Below are positions 15,897 through 20,621 of a DNA stretch of 20,621 nucleotides, piece by piece. The translations under genes and the position numbers were made by a program. This DNA comes from Desulfobulbaceae bacterium. Lineage in GTDB: Bacteria > Desulfobacterota > Desulfobulbia > Desulfobulbales > Desulfobulbaceae. The stretch's first letter is position 1; each line of letters starts with the position of its first letter. The notes beneath the pieces are model-generated. The model worked only from the letters and a program-made list of their open reading frames with translations. It searched no databases and had not been told where the DNA came from. The DNA lies in assembly GCA_026990725.1 (NCBI GenBank), contig JALXCX010000196.1:1-20621 (forward strand), read 5' to 3'.

Positions 15897-16526
15897 ATGG
15901 GATCGTGTTTTTCATGTAAAGTTCATTTTCTACGATTGCTGACAGCTGTTTTGTTTGCATTCGTCTGCAGTTCAACGGCACTTGCGGCACAGGATTTGGA
16001 GCAGTCTTCTGCTGTTGCTAAACCTTCCCGTCCTGTGGTTGAGGAATGTAAGCGTTGTCACGATGTGAAAGTCTACCAGACAGAATTGAAAAGCTCGGTC
16101 CATGCCTTGGACAAAGATAAAAAGGTAATCAGTTGTGAGCAGTGCCATACGTTTCATTATGATCCTTTGACGAGTTATTACGCTCGAGATGAATACTATG
16201 ATAAGAAAATATTTCCTCCAGATGCCTTTGATCGCAGAAAACTTCAGGCACATGCCAGAAATGCGATAAAGGCTGAAAAATGTCAGGCCTGTCACAAGGA
16301 TCTGTACAAAAATACCAAAGATGAGCCTCTCTCGGAAATTGGCAGATTATGCCATGATGCCTTTCTTGGCAAAAACGGTGAAACCAGAAAAACCTGTGCC
16401 GGTTGTCATATAAATATTGCACATCTACCAGAATTTGACCGGAATATGCCCACAAATGTTGATTTTGCCAAAAGGTTGCGGAAGAGTAAAGCTGCGGCAG
16501 CGGATAAGGGAGGGATTAAAAAATGA
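15897..16526 (+). CDS. Tetraheme c-type cytochrome, periplasmic
   Basis: A 209-residue exported cytochrome with four CxxCH haem sites: CKRCH (51-55), CEQCH (80-84), CQACH (129-133) and CAGCH (167-171). The N-terminus has a signal peptide with the probable cleavage after ALA (about residue 30). A further LCHDAF segment (151-156) supplies an extra Cys-His but not a full haem site. The ATG at 15897 follows GAGGGGGA; a GTG one codon earlier is also possible. Its stop overlaps the start of the next cytochrome gene. It probably carries electrons to NapA or links NapGH with the next cytochrome. I do not recognise a named subfamily; its layout differs from the smaller NapM-like gene that follows. Confidence 0.85.
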   Translation: MGSCFSCKVHFLRLLTAVLFAFVCSSTALAAQDLEQSSAVAKPSRPVVEECKRCHDVKVYQTELKSSVHALDKDKKVISCEQCHTFHYDPLTSYYARDEYYDKKIFPPDAFDRRKLQAHARNAIKAEKCQACHKDLYKNTKDEPLSEIGRLCHDAFLGKNGETRKTCAGCHINIAHLPEFDRNMPTNVDFAKRLRKSKAAAADKGGIKK

Positions 16527-16960
16527 AAAGTGCTTATCAAAGAAAGCTGATACAACAGGGCTGTTTCATATTGATTATGAGTCTGCTTCTGTTGATTTCT
16601 TTTCCTGTCTCCGGGAACGCTGAAGGATTGAAACATTTGATTCCCACCGATGATGCCTTTGACTGCTACGCCTGCCATAAAATAGCGACTCCGAAAGTTG
16701 CCCAAAACTGGTACGAATCAAAGCATGGAATGATACTTGTAAAATGTTTTGTCTGCCACGGCCAGCCTGATGGGAAAGGTTCTGTCCCCTGGCGCGTCAA
16801 TCCCGATCCCAAAGCTGTCTGCCAGAAATGTCACGATCCGGCCATGAAAAGAATGGAGGCAAAATTTGGTGTAAAGCCCGATTGCGTGAAATGTCATCCT
16901 TTTCATCAAAATTCACTCCATCATGATGCCTATAGGAAGACCCAGAGTAAATCGCAATAA
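16523..16960 (+). CDS. napM: NapM-like tetraheme c-type cytochrome, periplasmic
   Basis: A 145-residue exported cytochrome with four haem sites: CYACH (48-52), CFVCH (75-79), CQKCH (100-104) and CVKCH (121-125). The first 33 residues form a signal peptide with a Leu-rich core. Size, haem number and the position directly before napA match NapM of Desulfovibrio nitrate reductase operons, where it is thought to pass electrons to a monomeric NapA in place of NapB. The ATG overlaps the stop of the preceding cytochrome by four bases (ATGA), with a GGAGGGA ribosome site inside that gene. The symbol is assigned by context and layout, not by alignment. Confidence 0.75.
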   Translation: MKSAYQRKLIQQGCFILIMSLLLLISFPVSGNAEGLKHLIPTDDAFDCYACHKIATPKVAQNWYESKHGMILVKCFVCHGQPDGKGSVPWRVNPDPKAVCQKCHDPAMKRMEAKFGVKPDCVKCHPFHQNSLHHDAYRKTQSKSQ

Positions 16961-17025
16961 CCGGCATTGCTGATGAGAGTACTGGTGACAGACAGGATAG
17001 TTAAAAAAATCAAGAGAGGAAAAGA

Positions 17026-19284
17026 ATGAAACTGACCAGACGTGATGTGTTGAAAACAGCGGCGGCATCCTCGGCAATGGTGGCCTTAAACAGTTCATTT
17101 CCCATGGTAGAAGAGGCTCTGGCTGCCGAGCCTGATAAATGGGTCAAGGCGGTCTGTCGTTTTTGTGGTACCGGCTGCGGGGTTATGATCGGGGTGAAGG
17201 GTGGCAAGGTTGTTACGGTTAAGGGAGATCCCAACAATCATAACAAGGGATTTCTCTGTTTGAAGGGCGCATTAATGCCGCCGATAGTCTATGCCAAAGA
17301 GCGGGTTACAAAACCCTATATCCGCAAAAATGGTCAGCTCCAGCCTGCCAGCTGGGATGAGGCCATGAATCTTGTTGTTGGAAAGTTTAAAATAGCACTG
17401 AAAGAACATGGCCCAACCTCCATTGCCTTTTACGGCTCCGGACAGGCCTTGACCGAAGAAAGTTATCTGGCAAGCAAAATTTGGAAGGCCGGGTTTCGAT
17501 CAAATAATGTTGAAGGTAATCCACGCCTCTGTATGGCCTCGGCGGTTGGCGGATACGTAACTAGTTTTGGTAAAGATGAGCCCAGCGGCAGTTATGAAGA
17601 TATTGATGCGGCCACCTGTTTTTTTATCATCGGCTCGAATATGTCCGAGTGTCATCCGATTCTTTTTAAACGGGTTGCCTCGCGTAAACAGGCAGATCCC
17701 AATGTTAAGGTTATTGTGGTTGACCCGCGTAAAACCAATACGGCCCGTATAGCCGATGAACATGTTTCTTTTAAGCCGGGGACTGACCTGGCAATTCTCA
17801 ATGCCATGGCCTATGTGATTATCCAGGAAGAGCTTGATAATCCGAGGTTTTATGAGAAATATGTCAACTTTATGACCAATGATAAGAAAAAGGTCAATTT
17901 TAAGGCCTATCAGAAGTTTCTTGAAGATTATACACCGGAAAAGGCTGAAAAAATTTCCGGAGTACCTGCTGAACAGATACGAAGAATTGCGATAATGTTT
18001 GCCAGTGCGTCCGGTACTGTCTCTTTCTGGACCATGGGCTTGAACCAGCGTATCCGTGGGGTCTGGGCCAATAATCTGGTGACTAATCTTCATCTGTTGA
18101 CAGGCCATATCGGTAAACCCGGTGCCACCAATTTTTCTCTGACCGGCCAACCTAACGCCTGTGGTGGTGTACGTGATACAGGCAGCCTGTGCCATCTTCT
18201 TCCGGCCGGCCGGGTTATCAAAAAGGCGTCCCACCGTGCCCAGCTGGAGAAACAATGGGGGCTAAAACCCGGAACTATTGCTCCTAAACCGGGACTGCAT
18301 ACCATAGCCCTCTGGAACGCCTTTTCCGAGGCAAAAATTAAGGCCATGTTTGTGCTCTGTACCAATCCGGCCCATTCTCTTCCCAATGTTAATATGTATA
18401 CTGAGGGTATGAAGCGAAAAGATAATTTCATGGTACTCAGTGAACCTTTTATGGATGCCGAAACAGTGAAATATTGCGACGTCCTGCTTCCGCCTGCCTT
18501 CTGGTGTGAAAAACGTGGTGTGTATGGTTGTTCGGAGCGTCGTTATTCTCTGCTCATGCAGGCCGTTGAACCCATGGGGGAGTGTAAATCCGATATTGAT
18601 ATCCTGCTTGATTTCGCCAGGCGGATGGGGGTTGATTCCAAGGTTATTCCATTTAAGAATGTTGATGATGTCTGGGATGAGTGGCGCGAGGTCAGCTCGG
18701 CAACTCCGTATAATTTCAAGGGTATGACCAGGGCGAGGCAGGAAAAAGAGTCCGGGCTTCGCTGGCCGTGTCCAACTGAAGATCATCCCGGCACAAAAAT
18801 CAGATACGTCCGTGGTGAAGATCCCAATATTCCCAAGGATTATAAAAACAAGTACTGGTATTACGGCTACCCGGACGGCAAGGCAAAACTCTGGATGCGC
18901 CCGTACGCACCCGCTGCCGAAGAGCCGGATGCCGAGTACCCCATGGTCCTCACCACCGGGCGAGTCATCGACCATTGGCATACCGGTACCATGACCATGA
19001 AGGTGCCTGAATTGAGGCGGTCTTTTCCCAAGGCTTATGTGGAGATCAATGAAGATGATGCCAGTAAACTGGGGATAAAAAATGGCGATAATGTAGAGCT
19101 TGAAACCCGGCGTGATACAATGGTTTTTCAGGCAAAAGTCAGCGATGTCTGTCGGCCCGGGTTGGTTTTTGTTCCCTGGTTTGATGCCAATCTTATGATC
19201 AATAAGCTCACTCTTAACGCCTTTGATAAAGGCTCAAAACAGCCTGAGTATAAAATTTGTGCTGTTCGGATTAAAAAGGCGTAA
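17026..19284 (+). CDS. napA: Periplasmic nitrate reductase catalytic subunit NapA (monomeric type)
   Basis: Reduces nitrate to nitrite in the periplasm with a Mo-bis-MGD cofactor and one [4Fe-4S] cluster. The twin-arginine signal TRRDVLK (4-10) is followed by an Ala-rich stretch ending near ALAAE (31-35). Cluster ligands are C44, C47, C51 and C78, with the bridging Lys K80 in CLKG. The molybdenum ligand is C169 in NPRLCMASAVGG. Later blocks GSNMSECHP, RGVWANNLVTNLHLLTGHIG and SLTGQPNACGG are typical of NapA rather than formate dehydrogenase or NasA. At 752 residues it is close to the monomeric enzyme of Desulfovibrio desulfuricans (about 755) and shorter than E. coli NapA (828). The start has GAGAGGAAAAG just upstream. 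It is flanked by NapM-like and NapD genes. Confidence 0.96.
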   Translation: MKLTRRDVLKTAAASSAMVALNSSFPMVEEALAAEPDKWVKAVCRFCGTGCGVMIGVKGGKVVTVKGDPNNHNKGFLCLKGALMPPIVYAKERVTKPYIRKNGQLQPASWDEAMNLVVGKFKIALKEHGPTSIAFYGSGQALTEESYLASKIWKAGFRSNNVEGNPRLCMASAVGGYVTSFGKDEPSGSYEDIDAATCFFIIGSNMSECHPILFKRVASRKQADPNVKVIVVDPRKTNTARIADEHVSFKPGTDLAILNAMAYVIIQEELDNPRFYEKYVNFMTNDKKKVNFKAYQKFLEDYTPEKAEKISGVPAEQIRRIAIMFASASGTVSFWTMGLNQRIRGVWANNLVTNLHLLTGHIGKPGATNFSLTGQPNACGGVRDTGSLCHLLPAGRVIKKASHRAQLEKQWGLKPGTIAPKPGLHTIALWNAFSEAKIKAMFVLCTNPAHSLPNVNMYTEGMKRKDNFMVLSEPFMDAETVKYCDVLLPPAFWCEKRGVYGCSERRYSLLMQAVEPMGECKSDIDILLDFARRMGVDSKVIPFKNVDDVWDEWREVSSATPYNFKGMTRARQEKESGLRWPCPTEDHPGTKIRYVRGEDPNIPKDYKNKYWYYGYPDGKAKLWMRPYAPAAEEPDAEYPMVLTTGRVIDHWHTGTMTMKVPELRRSFPKAYVEINEDDASKLGIKNGDNVELETRRDTMVFQAKVSDVCRPGLVFVPWFDANLMINKLTLNAFDKGSKQPEYKICAVRIKKA

Positions 19285-19286
19285 AA

Positions 19287-19598
19287 ATGGCTATCATGGG
19301 ATTGCTTGTTCATGTCCTCAAGGAAGAGGTTGCAGCCGTTGAGGCTCAGGTCTCTTTGATGGAAGAGATGACCACCTACGGGATTCATGAAGACCAGTAT
19401 GTGGTTGTGGTGTGTGAAACGGTTTCTGATCAGATAGAAAGGGTTGTGGACAGGATTAAACAACTTACCGGTGTCCTGACTATCTATACCACATACTTGA
19501 CCATAGAAGATGAAATGGATGAAAACGGCAATATTGAAACCAACCTGAGTCTTCGTCAACTGATGAAGAAAAAGCCTGGCGTTGATATTAAACCATAG
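19287..19598 (+). CDS. napD: NapD-family chaperone (second copy, extended)
   Basis: A 103-residue protein with the NapD layout: strand MAIMGLLVHVLKEE, a helix, strand QYVVVVCET, a helix ending QLTGVLTIYTTYL, then a tail of about 30 residues (EDEMDENGNIETN...VDIKP) that ordinary NapD lacks. The start lies 2 nt after the napA stop, so translation is almost certainly coupled, which makes this copy the natural partner for the NapA signal peptide. It differs clearly from the first NapD-like gene at 15577. A hairpin terminator follows directly. Confidence 0.82.
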   Translation: MAIMGLLVHVLKEEVAAVEAQVSLMEEMTTYGIHEDQYVVVVCETVSDQIERVVDRIKQLTGVLTIYTTYLTIEDEMDENGNIETNLSLRQLMKKKPGVDIKP

Positions 19599-19601
19599 GT
19601 T

Positions 19602-19638
19602 GAGGGCACAGTGTTTTGAAAATGCTGTGCCCTCTTTT
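19602..19638 (+). terminator. Rho-independent terminator between napD and napG
   Basis: GAGGGCACAG (19602-19611) pairs with CTGTGCCCTC (19625-19634); the stem can extend inward with T-G and A-T pairs, and TTTT follows. It starts 3 nt after the second napD stop, inside the nap cluster. It could act as an attenuator that makes less napGH than napA, or mark a separate transcription unit downstream. Confidence 0.75.
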
Positions 19639-19728
19639 CGGGGCTATTATTGAACATATGCACGATTATGTGGTGTTTTTTACCCACTGTCTCGTCGTCG
19701 TAAAGGGACATTTTATCAAGGTGTTGCC

Positions 19729-20232
19729 ATGCCCTTAAACACGCATTTTTTAAGACCGCCCGGTGCGAGAAGTGAGAAGGAATTTTTATCCCGCTGTCTG
19801 CAATGCGGGCAATGTGCCCAGGTCTGTATTTTTGACTGCATCAAGATGCGACGCGGCTTTAATTTTTTTGTGGCCGGCACTCCGGAGATTAATCCCAAGC
19901 AGGCACCCTGCCATCTCTGTATGCGCTGCAGTGAAATATGCCCATCTGATGCGTTGCATGATATTCCCATAGAGGACGTGCATATGGGCTTTGCCGTCCT
20001 TGACCGGAAAAAGTGCTTTACCTGGACCGAGCATCTTCTCTGCAGATCCTGTTATGAGCGTTGTCCAATTAAATGGCGGGCAATGCGCCTGGACAGGGGT
20101 ACGTATCCTGTTATAACAGATGATTGTGCCGGGTGTGGACTTTGTGAACATGTCTGTCCTGCCGATGCTATCGTGGTTACGCCAACCAGATTTCAAGAGA
20201 CACGCGATAATGCAGGAGGGGAGCAGGGATGA
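19729..20232 (+). CDS. napG: NapG/MauM-type ferredoxin, four [4Fe-4S] clusters
   Basis: A 167-residue polyferredoxin that would pass electrons from the membrane protein NapH toward the periplasmic reductase. Cysteine sets are C23/C26/C29/C33, C61/C64/C67/C71, C96 with C105/C108/C112, and C133/C136/C139/C143. The blocks LRPPGA, VHMGFAVLD and CYERCP match NapG more than NapF. As called from the ATG at 19729 (AAGGTG 5 nt upstream) it has no Tat signal peptide, although NapG is normally exported. The in-frame codons just before the ATG read PLSRRRKGTFYQGVA, but the only near-start there is a CTG at 19687 with no ribosome site. So it is either a cytoplasmic form or a gene whose signal is lost or mis-called. 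Its stop overlaps napH by ATGA. Confidence 0.85.
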   Translation: MPLNTHFLRPPGARSEKEFLSRCLQCGQCAQVCIFDCIKMRRGFNFFVAGTPEINPKQAPCHLCMRCSEICPSDALHDIPIEDVHMGFAVLDRKKCFTWTEHLLCRSCYERCPIKWRAMRLDRGTYPVITDDCAGCGLCEHVCPADAIVVTPTRFQETRDNAGGEQG

Positions 20233-20621
20233 AAAAGCCCACCCTTAAAACCTGGCGCCGTTTTTTTCAGTTTTTTGTTGCGTTTGCCTTTATTCTCATC
20301 CCGATTATTAATCGTTCGTGCTACAGCTATGTGTATGGTAACTTTCTTTCCTTTCACATGTTTGGCCTTCTCTTGTCTGACCCTCTTGCGGTTCTGCAAC
20401 TTTCTGTAAAAAATTTATACCTGCCAACTTTTGATAATTTTGTTGGCGCATTTTTGCCGCTGTTGCTCGCTTTTACTCTGGGAACAGTCTTTTGTTCCTG
20501 GGTCTGTCCCTATGGTTTGTTTTCGGAGTTGACGCAAAAACTAAGCAGAAGAATTCTCGGGAAAAAATACCGTGGGATTGGTGTTACTCAAAAGGGTTTT
20601 CCCCTGAAAATGACGTTGTTT
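20229..20621 (+). CDS. napH: NapH-type quinol dehydrogenase membrane subunit (3' end outside window)
   Basis: The first 131 residues of a membrane Fe-S protein. It opens with a basic stretch and a membrane helix (about 12-27, FFQFFVAFAFILIPII), has a second helix (about 72-90) ending in the signature CSWVCPYGL (C89, C93), and then a basic cytoplasmic loop (QKLSRRILGKKYRG). This order matches NapH, which takes electrons from menaquinol and gives them to NapG; the two ferredoxin-type cluster sites expected at the C-terminus lie beyond the window. The ATG overlaps the napG stop by four bases, with AGGGA-type ribosome bases inside napG (GGAGGGGAGCAGGG). Confidence 0.88.
   Translation, partial: MKKPTLKTWRRFFQFFVAFAFILIPIINRSCYSYVYGNFLSFHMFGLLLSDPLAVLQLSVKNLYLPTFDNFVGAFLPLLLAFTLGTVFCSWVCPYGLFSELTQKLSRRILGKKYRGIGVTQKGFPLKMTLF

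Noticed and set aside
19659..19737. Short frame starting ATG at 19659 and ending at the napG start
   Set aside because: About 26 codons, no ribosome site and no recognisable content. It overlaps the region upstream of napG by chance.
1..20621. CRISPR arrays, transposases, phage genes, tRNA or rRNA genes
   Set aside because: Looked for regular direct repeats, IS-type genes with terminal repeats, and tRNA-like cloverleaf sequence; saw none. The window reads as ordinary core and respiratory chromosome.

Overview
The window looks like chromosomal DNA from a sulfate-reducing or sulfur-disproportionating deltaproteobacterium (Desulfobacterota; a Desulfobulbales-like lineage is my best guess, from gene content only). 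The main evidence is a dissimilatory-type ATP sulfurylase of about 425 residues, a manganese-type pyrophosphatase next to it, and a periplasmic nitrate reductase cluster of the kind seen in sulfate reducers: monomeric NapA of about 750 residues, tetraheme cytochromes, NapG and NapH, with no NapB visible.

Layout. 1-1200: end of a penicillin-binding-protein-4-like carboxypeptidase that runs in from the left edge. 1380-4130: sat and ppaC, each followed by a strong intrinsic terminator. Sat makes APS and pyrophosphate, and PpaC removes the pyrophosphate. 4179-5264: aroB. 5503-7909: a stomatin-like (SPFH) protein with three C-terminal zinc ribbons and a partner with two zinc ribbons, ended by a perfect 13-bp hairpin. 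8118-10890: a close-packed set made of a CDA-fold deaminase, a radical SAM protein and a TPR-methyltransferase. 10993-12182 (minus): tatC and tatB, overlapping by an ATGA. 12434-15338 (minus): an NtrC-type sigma-54 response regulator and its histidine kinase, which has a periplasmic Tll0287-like domain with a haem-binding CxxCH. 15577 to the right edge (plus): napD-like, two tetraheme cytochromes, napA, a second napD, napG and the start of napH.

How it fits together. The kinase/regulator pair and the nap cluster are divergent. The gap between them holds two copies of the palindrome GNTACC-N4-GGTAAC, 33 bp centre to centre, and downstream of them a good sigma-54 promoter (GG-N10-GC) pointing into the nap genes. 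I infer that a haem-based periplasmic sensor drives nap transcription through a sigma-54 activator. NapA carries a twin-arginine signal, so tatBC lying just beyond the regulator may be more than coincidence. Electrons would pass from quinol through NapH and NapG to the tetraheme cytochromes and NapA. Two features of the nap cluster are unusual: it has two NapD-type chaperones, and NapG as called has no Tat signal although an in-frame Ser-Arg-Arg-Arg-Lys lies just upstream of its start.
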